The notes: generated by a model not told the origin, from the sequence alone. A stretch of 64,000 nt of DNA from Methylomusa anaerophila (GCF_003966895.1 NZ_AP018449.1:4605501-4669500); one strand, 5' to 3'; positions 44,101-47,723 are shown, counted from the first letter of the stretch. Made by a program: numbers and translations.

Positions 44101-47100
44101 AGGGCGAATGGCAGGATTGGCTTGGAAAGCGCCGCGCCGGCGCTCATCATCAGGCCAAGGGAGGCCTGAAGGGCGGAATCCATCAGGCTGGGGTGCAGGA
44201 TGAACTGGTTCCGGGTGGCTGCGACGGATGACGGCAGGATAAGTCTGGCCAGAATTTGATTTTGTCCGATGTTCACCTGCTCGATCCCCTGGTGGGCTGG
44301 GCCATAGTCGATCCCCATCCCTTTGTAGGCCTCGTAAAGCTGGGAAGCAGCAAGGACATTCCCGGCGCACTCGGCTTGCAAAACAGCAAGATCCAGGGCA
44401 GGCACCCCTTGGGCAGGGCTCATCACTGCCACTCCCTGGCTATGCACTATTATTGATTCAACGTTAACTTCATTGGATTCGCTGTCGGCCTGGCTATTGT
44501 TCTGGCTGTAGATCTCGTAAGCGATGTGGCCGGCCTCTTCCGGATGGAGTCCGATATGGACTTGGACCGGGCGCTCTGCTACACTAACAGGACTGGTCCA
44601 GACAATGTTCTTAAGTTTTATATAAGTCTTTTCTTCGGCAAAGGCGGGAACTGCCTGCTCCACGGCGGCCCTGGCCATTTCCAGGTAAGCCACGCCGGGC
44701 AGGATGCTTTCACCCTTCACTATGTGATCCGCCAGGAAGAACTCCCGGCCGGTAAATGTCGAGGTAAATCTTTGTTCGGCTAGGTTGGAGGTGTTCAAGT
44801 GCAATAAGGGATGGATAGAGGCTGTTGTTATCGAGGCATCGAGAGTATTGGGAACGTTCTCAGGCATCCAGTAGCGCTCTGGGGCGAAAGGATAGGCAGG
44901 CAGGGAGACACGCCGGGGTTTAGCGCCGGGATAAAGCTGGTTCCAGTCAAAGGACAGGCCCTTGACCCAGAGGTCGGCTATTTTTGTAAGTTTCTTCTTT
45001 TGGAACCAGGTTTGCAGCAGGGATTTGGCATCTTCGTCCGCTTCAAAGACTGCCGTTCCTTCTTTGCTCTTTTTTACCTGGGCGGTTAGAACTCCCGCCG
45101 GCGGGTTGTTGTTGATAAAACCGTCTAAGGCTGTTAGCAGGGCGTCTTTGGAATCCGCTACAAAAGCCAGGCGGTAGTCCATTGCATCCCGGCCTGTTTG
45201 GAGAGTGTAGGCCATATCTGCCAGGTTGAGGTTTTCCTGTAATTCAAGATGGTTCTTCATGTGTTCCGCATAGGTTTTTAGTTGCTCTTCACTCTTGGCG
45301 GACAATACAAACAGGACCGGGCTGTTTGTGTCAACGGGAACCGCTGCGGCAGCCTCGGGGATATATTCTTCAATAACCAGGTGGGCATTGGTGCCGCTGA
45401 ATCCAAAGGAACTCACGGCGGCCCGCCGGGGGATGCCCGGATCTGCTTCCCAGGTTTTTAATTCGGTATTGACGTAAAAGGGACTATTGTCCAGGGAGAT
45501 ATGTTCGTTTAGGGTTTTAAAATTAATCGTGGGCGGCAGCATACGGTGCTGCAGGGCAAGCAATATCTTGATTACCCCGGCTGCTCCCGCCGCTGTCATG
45601 AGGTGACCAATATTGCTTTTCACCGAGGTCAGGGCGCAGTAGTTTTTCTTGTCGGTGTAGGATTGGAATGACTTGGTAAGCGCTTCCACTTCAATCGGAT
45701 CGCCAAGTTTTGTCCCTGTTCCGTGGGCTTCAATCAGGGAGATTGTTTCCGGGTTAATGTTAAAGGATTGATATATTTCTTTTTCTAAGAGAATCTGCGA
45801 ATTTACACTGGGAGCGGTAATCCCGTTCGTTTTCCCATCCTGGTTGACGCCCCAGCCACGGATTACTCCATAAATCGGGTCCTGATCCTGAACGGCGTCG
45901 GCGAGCCGTTTCAACAAAAGAACTCCTACTCCTTCCCCGGGAACAAACCCGTTGGCACGGGTATCAAAGGCGAAGCACCGGCCATCGGCGGACAGCATGC
46001 CTGCCTTACTGGTCATGATGTGCATCACCGGTCCGGCCATAACACATACACCGCCTGCCAAGGCCAGATCGCTGTTACGCAGGATCAAGCTGTTGCAGGC
46101 TTCAACAATAGCCACCAGCGAGGAGGAGCAGGCGGTGTCGATGGCTAAACAGGGTCCCTTCAGGTTTAGCAGGTACGCAATTCGGGCCGTTAAAATCGAG
46201 GTTGCCGCTCCCATCAGGCCCTGGGCATTCAGGGCTTGGCTACCCATGTATTGCTTATAATCACTGGTGGCGCAGCCTACGAAAACACCGCAGCGGCTTC
46301 CGGACAGAGAAGAGGGGCTCAATCCGGCATCTTCGATACAGCGCCAGCAGTCTTCCAAAAACAGGCGCTGTTGGGGGTCCATCAATTCCGCTTCTGTGGG
46401 GGAAATATTGAAGAACAGGGAATCAAACTGATCGGCATCTTCCAAGACACCCATCCATTTGCTGTAGCTTTTTCCGGGAGCTTTCGGGTCTTTATCATAA
46501 TGGGCTTCTATGGACCACCTGTTGGCGGGGATTTCTGAAATGCAATCTATGCCCCGGGCCAGGTTGTCCCAAAATGCCGGCAAGGTCTTGGCTTTGGGAA
46601 ACTGTCCCGACATGCCGATGATCGCAATGGAATTCTGTAATGACTGATCCTGCGGCCTACCTGAAGCCTTTCCGCCAAGCGACGGGGCGCTTTTAACAGA
46701 AGGGGCATTTTCACTGCTATTGACGGCGGTGGTTATATGTTGAATTTCCTTGGTTCTATGAGCGGTTAAACTTAAAGATTGTCGTTGATCATGTTTTGGC
46801 AACTGACCATATACTGATTGAATACGTTCTCTTACTTCAGGTTGATTTACAAAAGTTTTTTCATGCATCTCTATTTCTTTTTCAATCGTTACCGACAGCT
46901 TTTTTCGAATGGATTCAGCCATATGATCCTTTAGTGCGATCAACGATTCTCTGGGGGACCCGGATAATTCTTTTGCCAGCCGGATCGCATACGACAGCAC
47001 CTCTTGCCTTGGTAAAACCGGAAAAGGAATGCCTCTTAACTTTAATTCGGATCCGCTGTATCTTTTTCCCGTGAATAAAATTTCCTGCCCTAAGCTGTTG

Positions 47101-47708
47101 CCGAATTTCTCAGGAAAAATCAGAGTGGCGCCAAAGCCGGGAGTAAAGCCGTATTTCATGTAATTGCTGGCGTAAAAGCTTTCCAGACTCATCACGATAA
47201 AATCGCAGGACATTCCCAGGCACCAACCGGCGCCAATTCCATGGCCCTGCATGGCTGCGATCACCGGTATCTTGCAGTCGAGTGCAAGCCTGTAAAGGTT
47301 TCTTTCGGTAAACTTTATTTTGCCTTCACTTATCGCCAACAATCCCTCTTGCGTTCCGCCGGAAGCAAAATAGCTGCCATATCCGGTCAGGATTACCACT
47401 TTATAGCTGGGATTTTTCTGTATCGATTCAAATGATTGGATCAAACCGCTGACCAATTCCTCCGAAAACGCATTTTTATATGCCTGGTCCTGCATGGTCA
47501 GTTGAACAATATTGGGTTCGACCTCGCACAAAGCGACTAAAGATTGATTTACATTTGACGATTCAGAGATCTGCTGCTTGTCTGATGCTGCTGACAGATC
47601 TGAAAGTTGCACAGGAGTTTTATTAATAATTTTCATTAATTCTTTCTGTGCCTGTTCAAGACTGATTTTTCCTGTTTGCAGCGCCTGAAAAATCCCTTTT
47701 GAGGTCAT
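20115..47708 (-). CDS. Giant trans-AT PKS B: ECH2 plus seven KS modules
   Basis: A 9197-residue megasynthase read as one open frame of 27.6 kb. Order: docking-like helices (IFQALQTGKISLEQAQKEL), ECH2 domain, KS-DH-KR-ACP, KS0-DH*(isomerase-like)-ACP, KS-DH-KR-ACP three times, KS-KR-ACP, and a terminal KS0 whose partner DH is on protein C. Active-site cysteines: 527, 2013, 3066, 4578, 6100, 7613, 8867. ACP serines: 1751, 2788, 4302, 5827, 7339, 8625. The KS-flanking motif LPTYPFAKERYW or close variants follows most KS domains, as in trans-AT systems, and no AT is present. Start ATG 47708 with GGGAGG at 47718-47723. It should accept the beta-branched chain from the A4 twin ACPs and deliver a polyene to C. 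Confidence 0.95.
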   Translation of the reverse strand: MTSKGIFQALQTGKISLEQAQKELMKIINKTPVQLSDLSAASDKQQISESSNVNQSLVALCEVEPNIVQLTMQDQAYKNAFSEELVSGLIQSFESIQKNPSYKVVILTGYGSYFASGGTQEGLLAISEGKIKFTERNLYRLALDCKIPVIAAMQGHGIGAGWCLGMSCDFIVMSLESFYASNYMKYGFTPGFGATLIFPEKFGNSLGQEILFTGKRYSGSELKLRGIPFPVLPRQEVLSYAIRLAKELSGSPRESLIALKDHMAESIRKKLSVTIEKEIEMHEKTFVNQPEVRERIQSVYGQLPKHDQRQSLSLTAHRTKEIQHITTAVNSSENAPSVKSAPSLGGKASGRPQDQSLQNSIAIIGMSGQFPKAKTLPAFWDNLARGIDCISEIPANRWSIEAHYDKDPKAPGKSYSKWMGVLEDADQFDSLFFNISPTEAELMDPQQRLFLEDCWRCIEDAGLSPSSLSGSRCGVFVGCATSDYKQYMGSQALNAQGLMGAATSILTARIAYLLNLKGPCLAIDTACSSSLVAIVEACNSLILRNSDLALAGGVCVMAGPVMHIMTSKAGMLSADGRCFAFDTRANGFVPGEGVGVLLLKRLADAVQDQDPIYGVIRGWGVNQDGKTNGITAPSVNSQILLEKEIYQSFNINPETISLIEAHGTGTKLGDPIEVEALTKSFQSYTDKKNYCALTSVKSNIGHLMTAAGAAGVIKILLALQHRMLPPTINFKTLNEHISLDNSPFYVNTELKTWEADPGIPRRAAVSSFGFSGTNAHLVIEEYIPEAAAAVPVDTNSPVLFVLSAKSEEQLKTYAEHMKNHLELQENLNLADMAYTLQTGRDAMDYRLAFVADSKDALLTALDGFINNNPPAGVLTAQVKKSKEGTAVFEADEDAKSLLQTWFQKKKLTKIADLWVKGLSFDWNQLYPGAKPRRVSLPAYPFAPERYWMPENVPNTLDASITTASIHPLLHLNTSNLAEQRFTSTFTGREFFLADHIVKGESILPGVAYLEMARAAVEQAVPAFAEEKTYIKLKNIVWTSPVSVAERPVQVHIGLHPEEAGHIAYEIYSQNNSQADSESNEVNVESIIVHSQGVAVMSPAQGVPALDLAVLQAECAGNVLAASQLYEAYKGMGIDYGPAHQGIEQVNIGQNQILARLILPSSVAATRNQFILHPSLMDSALQASLGLMMSAGAALSKPILPFALEEIEVFGGCTTTMWAYVRPSNGSVSRDKLQKLDIDLCDDQGRICIRMKAFTSRILEGEPSTTTPGTLLLEPSWKEQPVAGEVPAPDYAQHLVLLCEPDNISSEDVAARMSEVRCLSLNSSQPEIGERFQTYAAQVFEEIQSILKDKPQDQVLIQIVVSSLSERQLCAGLVGLLKTARLENPRLMGQLIGVEPGQDTETIIEQLQENSRSPQDQEVRYQDGKRLVAGWSEMEVSDETMEIPWKDRGVYLITGGAGGLGLIFAREIAHKVKEAVLILTGRSPLAEDKQVRLKELETLGGRIIYRQADVTDKDAITGLMEDIRQEFGNLDGIIHAAGMLKDSFIIKKTKEEFQAVLAPKVSGLVNLDQASQDQRLAFFVVFSSIAGAMGNPGQADYSTGNAFMDAYAHYRNNLVASGRRHGRTLSVNWPLWQEGGMQVDKETETMLQQNTGMVPMQTGTGIRAFYRGLAAGKTQMLVAEGNLAKLRRSTGLDSPAGGITKPKGKINAADAADDSLQAQTLDLVKQALGNVIGLSQEKIQPETQFEKYGIDSIMQVNIIQELEKVTGELPKTLLFEYNNTQELANYLIKNHSGKLSDKFAKSIMPAEQETTIQPPNAPAASNLQRRSRFMKLQGAVLPEQTAEDIAIIGISGRYPLSNTLEEFWEHLKAGDNCITEVPSQRWNTSLAQALQLQYQYEKYYGGVLDSIDQFDYYLFEIPRDQVLELPPEVRLFLEIVWETFEDAGYAKPALQDLQDRHQKGVGVFVGAMYGQYPWSIPSLELAALSSNGTDWQIANRTSHFFNLTGPSMAVNSACSSSLTAIHLACESLKQKTCSMAIAGGVNLTLDPSKYDALQRMKFLGSGNRSKSFGAGDGYIPGEGVGAVLLKPLSLAIKDHDRIDAVIKSSFANHGGGRQAYTVPDPRQQAQLILNSIQRAGIDPLTISYVEAAANGSEMGDPIELIALSNAFKKYSDQKQYCALGSVKSNLGHLEAASGISQLSKVLLQLQHKTLVPSINANPRNPNVKLESSPFYLQETTSPWNPLKDAKTGENLPRRSMINSFGAGGAYTNLIVEEYTGEGLAQVSSLNPRPEYLMIFSAKTEGSLRKYLKEMREYLTRNASLAIGDMERSLQKINHNLEHRAAMAVSSVPELLEKLDLLAAGEGLAASGIYTSFDGAFTGSSLDASNLPQALERKDLRQLAQYWAAGAAVEFSQLNDLEAPPIKLPKYAFDHDIKFTFAPDYATVTVNEGITPNNDYQISPEIYVYNEPYLRDHTVYGEQVLIGMTHVSLAINAFYKIFPQEKSLHLHRLNFVKPIVVKEGQQVEVLVEPVQKGLAMEFQVLYRHVSSGTWDLAATVSLQQTPGESKKIDVASITKSLEEYHDINGIYTANPAVGLGESFKTIAHLYAGNGLVLARVDLSQILREENHAYELHPLFNSSILLAMAPLLEGQVDGEDGYLPFGIKDIQFQKTGRLEQCWLLLKLVKNSGEMIVFDADLINDESEVVASFAGCSIKRLRSTSQIPAADQLIPASAELQQQSRENPAYVQSPSDSTGLAGKIQKYLVNKLAHKLNDRSGLANLGVNFMDLGLGSSQLVAIANEIEKEANIELYPTLFFEYANIKELTEFFATEHQDSFRQLLGITAQQPRISEPAQTEGHRHTPAKVTPSIWQPGPVMAQRLAPANIKNININIKTLTEPTKDDIAVIGMHGLFAEAANLNQFWNNLCSKKDVIKEVPPDHWDYRPWYDENPQAKDKTYSKWGSFLDDVDKFDAGFFNIAPREAEWMDPQLRLLLQSIYAAGEDAGYINQLRGTNTGVFVGVCSHDYNDKIVERNYPVDPYVGTGNAQTVIANRVSFSFDFKGPSLAVDTACSSSLFALHYACHALRNKECDMAFVGGVNLLLSSIHYRYFCSIGALSPTGRCHTFDEAADGYVPGECVGSILLKPLQQAKRDGDHIYAVIKGSASLHGGYTPSLTAPSVTGEENVILKAWEDAGIDPEAISYIEAHGTGTKLGDPIEIDSLKKAFKRFTRKEQFCAIGSAKANIGHAEGAAGIAGILKVILQMKHGQIPAMPKFKQLNSYIQLDKSPLYINRELEEWKKPAGVPRTAGISSFGFSGAYAHVVIEEYIPAEEKPESSVTFPSLSIIVLSAKNEDRLREQAEQLLAAVQSGQFADTDLADIAYTLQAGREAMEERLAVTAVSLQELKEKLQSYLAGRDNIDDFYRGQVKGNRDTLAVMTADEDLQKAIEAWIAKGKYAQFLDLWVKGLSFDWNRLYPAAKPRRISLPTYPFAKERHWIPEIETKTTPISATASLHPLVHQNTSDLAEQKFTSNFTGREFFLTDHIVKGESILPGVAYLEMARAAVEQAANALYKGQTRIKLKNIIWARPIAVRDKSVQVHIGLYPENGQIAYEIYSRNDSKADNEINVEPIVHSQGVAVLSAAQEPPALDLSALKTQCAQTIITAGQIYEAYKIMGLDYGPAHQGIEKLHVGQNQVLARLILPPAVAATQDQFILHPSLMDSALQAAIGLMMSAGTASSKPILPFALEELEIFGSCAPFMWAHVRPSAGAAAGDKLQKLDIDLYNDQGDICVCMKAFTSRILEGELDRAGKAASGTLLLEHSWQEQTVVREASAPDYARHLVILCETDNLFPESITAEMNKANCLLLKSPQPEIEERFQTYAARVFEEIQSILRDKPKEQILIQIVVSSQNEQQLCTGLSGLLKTARLENPKLVGQLIAIEPGQDPATIIEQLRENSRSPEDHQVRYQDGKRFVAGLRELEASAETIEIPWKDRGVYLITGGAGGLGLLFAREIIRQAKDTTLVLTGRSPLDENRQAKLKELEEAGARIIYQQVDVTDKEAVNGLIQDIQRESGSLNGIIHAAGILKDNFIIKKTGEEFQAVLAPKVTGTVNLDQASQDQRLDFFLLFSSISGNFGNPGQADYATANAFMDAYAGYRNDLAASGRRYGRTLSVNWPLWQEGGMSIDEETEKMMSKDTGMVPMGTQTGIQALYQGLAASKPQLLVAEGNSARMREVLLPPATAVAPPPEKVLETPAGVTSSAAENIPLMAQDLLREKATNYFKQLLSSIIKMPPYRIEADAPMEKYGIDSIMVMQLTNQLEKIFGSLSKTLFFEYQNIRDLTGYFLETHLDRLTALLGIEEKEAATTPTSKDSRPAAEPEKSLLSSKRRSRFASLSPEAEPRQEQAKGAPDIAIIGVSGRYPGARNLREFWQNLKDGKDCITEIPKDRWDHSLYFDADKDKPGKTYSKWGGFIEGVDQFDPLFFNISPREAEIMDPQARLFLQCVYETLDDAGYTRESLGAYRSFGQGGNVGVYVGVMYEEYQLYGAQEQIQGRNIVLAGSPSAIANRVSYFCNFHGPSMGLDTMCSSSLTAIHLACQSLQRGGCELAVAGGVNVSVHPNKYLMLGQGKFVSSKGRCESFGQGGDGYVPGEGVGAVLLKPLAKAIADGDHIYGIIKATALNHGGKTNGFTVPNPNAQASVIGEALKEAGIDPRAISYIEAHGTGTSLGDPIEITGLTKAFQEYTKDKQYCAIGSAKSNIGHCESAAGIAGVTKVLLQLKHGQLAPSLHSATLNPNIDFAGTPFIVQQELAEWNRPLLELNGQTKEYPRIAGISSFGAGGSNAHVVIEEYIPDQERTPITITPQNPAIILLSAKNEERLQEQARQLLDAIRPRQFSDADLADIAYTLQVGREAMEERLAVITASLPELEEKLQGYLSGRDDTPDLYRGQVKRDKESMIVFIADEDMAKIIDVWVAKGKYAQLLDLWVKGLAFDWNRLYSGTKPCRISLPAYPFARERYWVPETTAVSAVTLPIATASIHPLLHQNTSDFFEQRFTSTFTGQEFFLADHIVKSRRLLPGVAYLEMARAAVQQAAGVQQEENTRIRLRNIVWTRPVAVGDRPVQVHIGLYPEETGQIAYEIYSQPDEAGDEPIVHSQGVAVLSAAQEAPALNLSALTAACSQTAPAANRLYEAFKTVGLDYGPAHQGIEQLYIGQNQVLAKLTLPSAVTVTQDQFVLHPSLMDSALQATIGLLMSADETALAGGDIPLKLSLPFAMEELEVFDSCTPAMWALIRYSGGSTPADRLQKLDIDLCDDQGRVCVRMKAFTTRILEGEPGAETIGTLLLQPSWKEQTVAREASVPDYARHLVILCDTDSLSPESITAEMKANCLLLESPQPEIAERFQSYAARVLEEIQSILRDKPKEQVLIQIVVSSQNEQQLCTGLSGLLKTARLENPKLVGQLIAIEPELDTNTIIARLQENSRSPEDHQVRYQDGKRFVAGLRELEASAETIEIPWKDRGVYLITGGAGGLGLLFAREIIRQAKDTTLVLTGRSPLDENKQARLKELEEAGARIIYQQVDVTDKEAVNGLIQDIQRESGSLNGIIHAAGVIKDSFIIKKTSEEFLTVLAPKVSGLVNLDQASQDQRLDFFLLFSSMAGSFGNPGQADYATANAFMDAYAGYRHDLAASGRRHGRTLSVNWPLWQEGGMSVDQETERMMQQIMGIIPLQTESGIQALYRGLASGQARVLVLEGNPVQMKQKLLAITPATPQSDGLPRETFKTTEATSPAEESKAEPAIAQDQLKEKAENYFKKLLSTVLKLPAHRIEADAPLEKYGIDSVMVMQLTNELEASFGLLSKTLFFEYQSIKELTGYFLESYRGQLTGLLGIEETAANAERAGDSIPAAKPVKPVFSSKRRSRFASLPVESQPEKEKRTLDIAVIGVSGRYPGARNLQAFWQNLKDGKDCITEVPKDRWDHSLYFDADKDKPGKTYSKWGGFIEGVDQFDPLFFNISPREAEIIDPQERLFLQCVYETLEDAGYTRESLGSYRSLSLEGNVGVYVGVMYEEYQLYGAQEQTQGRNIALAGSPSSIANRVSYFCNFHGPSMGLDTMCSSSLTAIHLACQSLQRGGCELAVAGGVNVSVHPNKYLMLGQGKFVSSKGRCESFGQGGDGYVPGEGVGAVLLKPLAKAIADGDHIYGIIKATALNHGGKTNGYTVPNPNAQAGVIGEALKEAGIDPRAISYIEAHGTGTSLGDPIEITGLTKAFQEYTKDKQYCAIGSAKSNIGHCESAAGIAGVTKVLLQLKHGQLAPSLHSATLNPNIDFAGTPFIVQQELAEWNRPLLELNGQTKEYPRIAGISSFGAGGSNAHVVIEEYIPDQERTPITITPQNPAIILLSAKNEERLREQARQFLDAIQARQFSDADLADIAYTLQVGREAMEERLAVITASLPELEEKLQGYLSGRDDTPDLYRGQVKRDKENMIVFTADEDMAKTIDVWVAKGKYAQLLDLWVKGLAFDWNKLYSGTKPRRISLPTYPFARERYWVPASEAKTTATLIDAASIHPLLHQNTSDLLEQRFTSTFTGQEFFLKDHRVKGRSVLPGVAYLEMAWAAMGQAAASLQEENTRIRLRNIVWTRPVTVEDRPVQVHIGLYPEETGQIAYEIYSQPDEAGDEPIVHSQGVAVLSAAQEAPALNLSALTAACSQTAPAANGLYEAFKTAGLDYGPAHQGIEQLYIGQNQVLAKLTLPSAVTATQDQFVLHPSLMDSALQASIGLLMSADETALSGGGIPLKLSLPFAMEELEVFDSCTPAMWALIRYSDGSTPADRLQKLDIDLCDDQGRVCVRMKAFTTRILEGEPGAEPSGTLLLQPFWKEQAVAQENFAPDYAQHLVILCERDNISPEDITAQVNKGRCLALESPQPEIEERFQTYAARVFEEIQSILRDKPKEQILIQIVVSSQNEQQLCTGLSGLLKTARLENPKLVGQLIAIEPGQDPATIIEQLRENSRSPEDHQVRYQDGKRFVAGLRELEASAETIEIPWKDRGVYLITGGAGGLGLLFAREIIRQAKDTTLVLTGRSPLDENRQAKLKELEEAGARIIYQQVDVTDKEAVNGLIQDIQRESGSLNGIIHAAGILKDNFIIKKTGEEFQAVLAPKVTGTVNLDQASQDQRLDFFLLFSSISGNFGNPGQADYATANAFMDAYAGYRNDLAASGRRHGRTLSVNWPLWQEGGMNIDKETARMLGEDTGMIPMQTDSGIQAFYQGLASGQAQVLAVEGYPQRLQSTFLKRRQLNQETLKAPSPGEVSITAPTGDQDWLKEKAENYFKKLLSAIIKLPAHRIEGDTPLEKYGIDSVMVMQLTNQLEKIFGSLPKTLFFEYQNIRELTGYFLESYRNQLTALLGIEATAAATAKGAENAVTAIGHGKPAFSSRKRSRFASDRTEAQPAKEKGALDIAVIGLSGRYPGARDVEEFWQNLKDGKDCITEIPKDRWDYNLYFDEEKGKPGKAYSKWGGFLEGVDRFDPLFFNISPREAEIMDPQERLFLQCVYETLEDAGYTREVLGSYQSFGLEGNVGVYVGVMYEEYQLYGAQEQIQGRPIALAGNAASIANRVSYFCNFHGPSMGLDTMCSSSLTAIHLACQSLQRGGCELAVAGGVNLSLHPNKYLILSQGKFVSSKGRCESFGQGGDGYVPGEGVGAVLLKPLSRAIADGDHIYGVIKATAINHGGKTNGYTVPNPNAQSSVIKAALTEAGIDPRLISYIEAHGTGTSLGDPIEIAGLTKAFQEYTKDKQYCAIGSAKSNIGHCESAAGIAAVTKVLLQLKHRQLAPSLHSATLNPNIDFAGTPFTVQQELAEWKRPVVTINGQTREYSRIAGISAFGAGGANAHVVIEEYIPAGERTLIAFTHEKPAIIVLSAKNEERLREQAQQFLTAVQTRPFADADLADIAYTLQTGREAMEARLAITAVSLQELKGKLQDYLNGEDNIDDLYQGQAKRNSETLAVFAADEDMTHIIDVWIAKGKYAKFLDLWVKGLAFDWNKLYPGAKPRRISLPTYPFAKERCWAPEIKYDDSRKSPVRAEYSQPVKTEKAILTKEWKKSAADTKDAVQAGVIVVLGTPATTGLAYALFKEAETVQVLTAIHGEAGSSAEIATDFYSAAAGESLYKQIKDRQNGNRLLGVIDITAYDGDYEQSLNVECGKIAFLQKLIEYDRSEGYQLLQATHQLQALQSAKTTMQGSRTAGLYRMLGAEYKQIQSMTMDSDCPLPDHEVLAKQIQSEFLNTGKENLTECCYRNNERYEPCLTLSQADDEIREKLHIPENYSKDDVILITGGSRGIGAAVAAHVVSRGAENLAIMGREALPEPSQWEKIIASKEKPELEEKLRIMQSLIDRGARIRYYNTPLTDEEGIKTIAQAIRQDLGPITGVFHCAGLVSKNPAFFKKPLPDFAAVCEPKMTGLVNLHRALLQEPLRFFILFSSISSIAPTLSTGQSDYAMANAYMDYYAQNQAGEGKTYIKSIQWPAWGETGMATGGMRTPAYVETGLISLKTADGLAFLDIIRKTPHIVSLPCVVVPGEFTPERLLKIIPGKKEPGQSARPTPGVTPASPPDLRTSVLGWIKQVISSELKLTLAQLDDDKPFNEYGVESIILAQLTQLLQARVGQTLDPSLLLEHSTITALTDYFLANHAEVLQASLKPETSITAEISFAAASMSGRNESFQTINTALRSGGPAEDIAVVGISSRFPGSPTKEAYWELLTKGVSAIRPVAKQRWTPKDNRPDFGGWIEDIELFDPKYFNINEQDAAVMDPQARLILEESLRAIYDAGYERKQLTGQKIGVYIGGRSQANINISDVLKAPNPILGIGQNYLATNISRCFNLKGPSLVVDTACSSGITSMLFAADSLRERRIDMALVGAVNVLVSPYTHDLFAARNILSKNGEFHIFDKRSGGEVLGEGAGVVILKRLSDAVKDGNHIYGIIKAIAVNNDGQTLGPGSPNLNAQKEVIRDAFAISGKQPEEIGYIEVNGGGSPVVDSIEIKALSDVYKLSDKSLSQCFIGSVKPNIGHLLLTSGLAGFIRCVLSVHHKQIPPFLSASDPFTYYDFSSSRIEFNRTTIDWQAEPGRKRLAAQNSFPDGGTNCHVLIEEFVPDESYQQRFYPQEVPNMARKRFPLPRKLSSVIEEPEDHIRIEAHDEKDKKQSKGKMKQPNRVAKTSLWGEYHEI
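20132..20137 (-). promoter_or_regulatory. Ribosome-binding site deciding the start of C
   Basis: A run of six G on the minus strand, 6 nt before ATG 20125, lying inside the last codons of B. It indicates translational coupling of B and C, which fits the split KS0/DH module made by these two proteins. Confidence 0.75.
20330..21576 (-). other. B7: terminal KS0, second half of the split bimodule
   Basis: Cys8867 (DTACSSG) is present, but HGTGT is replaced by NGGGS (Asn9002 for His), so elongation is not expected. NIGH is retained. The protein ends about 75 residues later in a charged tail (DEKDKKQSKGKMK) that probably docks to the DH at the N terminus of C. B6-B7-C1 together give KS-KR-ACP/KS0-DH-ACP, the known type B dehydrating bimodule layout. 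Confidence 0.85.
21698..25398 (-). other. Module B6: KS-KR-ACP, first half of a dehydrating bimodule
   Basis: KS Cys7613 intact. There is no DH. The KR (about 8305-8500) belongs to a different type from the others: TGGSRGIGAA, FHCAGLVSKN with no Asp at the LDD position, FSSISS and QSDYAMANAY. Lack of that Asp suggests an A-type (L-hydroxyl) reductase, opposite to the rest of the line. ACP GVESIIL, Ser8625. The hydroxyl should be removed by the DH on protein C. Confidence 0.85.
25556..29942 (-). other. Module B5: KS-DH-KR-ACP
   Basis: KS Cys6100 intact. DH His6580 in DHRVKGRSVLPG, with a normal HPSLMDSALQ. KR with ILKD. ACP Ser7339 (GIDSVMV). The KR segment shares about 0.8 kb of apparently identical DNA with B3, while the KS flank is near-identical to B4, so the module is a mosaic. 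Olefin predicted. Confidence 0.9.
30092..34508 (-). other. Module B4: KS-DH-KR-ACP
   Basis: KS Cys4578 (GLDTMCSSS) and the HGTGT and NIGHCESAA motifs are intact. DH His5059 is present, but the Gly of HxxxGxxxxP is Ser (HIVKSRRLLP). The Asp motif HPSLMDSALQ is normal. KR with VIKD. ACP Ser5827. The KS and flanking region are nearly identical to module B5, at a spacing of 4566 bp. Olefin predicted, with the Ser substitution as the only doubt. Confidence 0.88.
34670..39027 (-). other. Module B3: KS-DH-KR-ACP
   Basis: KS Cys3066 with EAHGTGTKLGDP and NIGHAEGAA intact. This KS is nearly identical to the A3 KS, which also follows a shift module, consistent with KS specificity tracking incoming chemistry. 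DH His3537 and Asp3714 are both present. KR with ILKD (B-type). ACP Ser4302. Unlike its relative A3, this DH is complete, so an olefin is predicted. Confidence 0.9.
39209..42186 (-). other. Module B2: KS0 - isomerase-like DH* - ACP (double-bond shift)
   Basis: KS Cys2013 (NSACSSS) is present, but the His motif reads EAAANGSEMGDP, so the KS should transacylate without elongating. The double-hotdog domain keeps His2471 in DHTVYGEQVLIG but lacks the Pro of HxxxGxxxxP. Its Asp is replaced by Asn2634 (HPLFNSSILL). These are the hallmarks described for enoyl-isomerase domains such as bacillaene PksEI14. ACP GLGSSQ, Ser2788. Following B1 it should move the new double bond from alpha,beta to beta,gamma. 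Pyran synthase activity is the main alternative. Confidence 0.82.
42325..46645 (-). other. Module B1: KS-DH-KR-ACP
   Basis: KS Cys527 (DTACSSS) and His662 (EAHGTGT) are intact. This KS is unlike the other elongating ones, as expected if it accepts a beta-branched substrate. DH His995 and Asp1177 are intact. The KR has TGGAGGLG and MLKD (B-type). ACP Ser1751 (GIDSIMQV). From the DH onward the module is almost a copy of A1. Confidence 0.9.
46797..47560 (-). other. ECH2 (PksI/CurF-type decarboxylase) domain at the N terminus of B
   Basis: Residues about 50-304 are a crotonase fold with MQGHGIGAGWCLGMSCDF, ASNYMKYGFTPGFGATLIF, GIPFPVLPR and LIALKDHM, the pattern of CurF ECH2/PksI rather than of beta-oxidation hydratases. 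Family role: decarboxylation of the 3-methylglutaconyl-ACP formed by HMGS and ECH1, giving a beta-methyl olefin. Its position directly after the twin flagged ACPs of A4, and before the KS that receives that chain, mirrors the CurF arrangement. Confidence 0.88.
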
Positions 47709-47717
47709 CGATAGCTT

Positions 47718-47723
47718 CCTCCC
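47718..47723 (-). promoter_or_regulatory. Ribosome-binding site of B
   Basis: GGGAGG on the minus strand, 9 nt before ATG 47708, in the 69-bp A-B gap. I see no promoter or terminator in that gap, which supports co-transcription of A and B. Confidence 0.8.
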
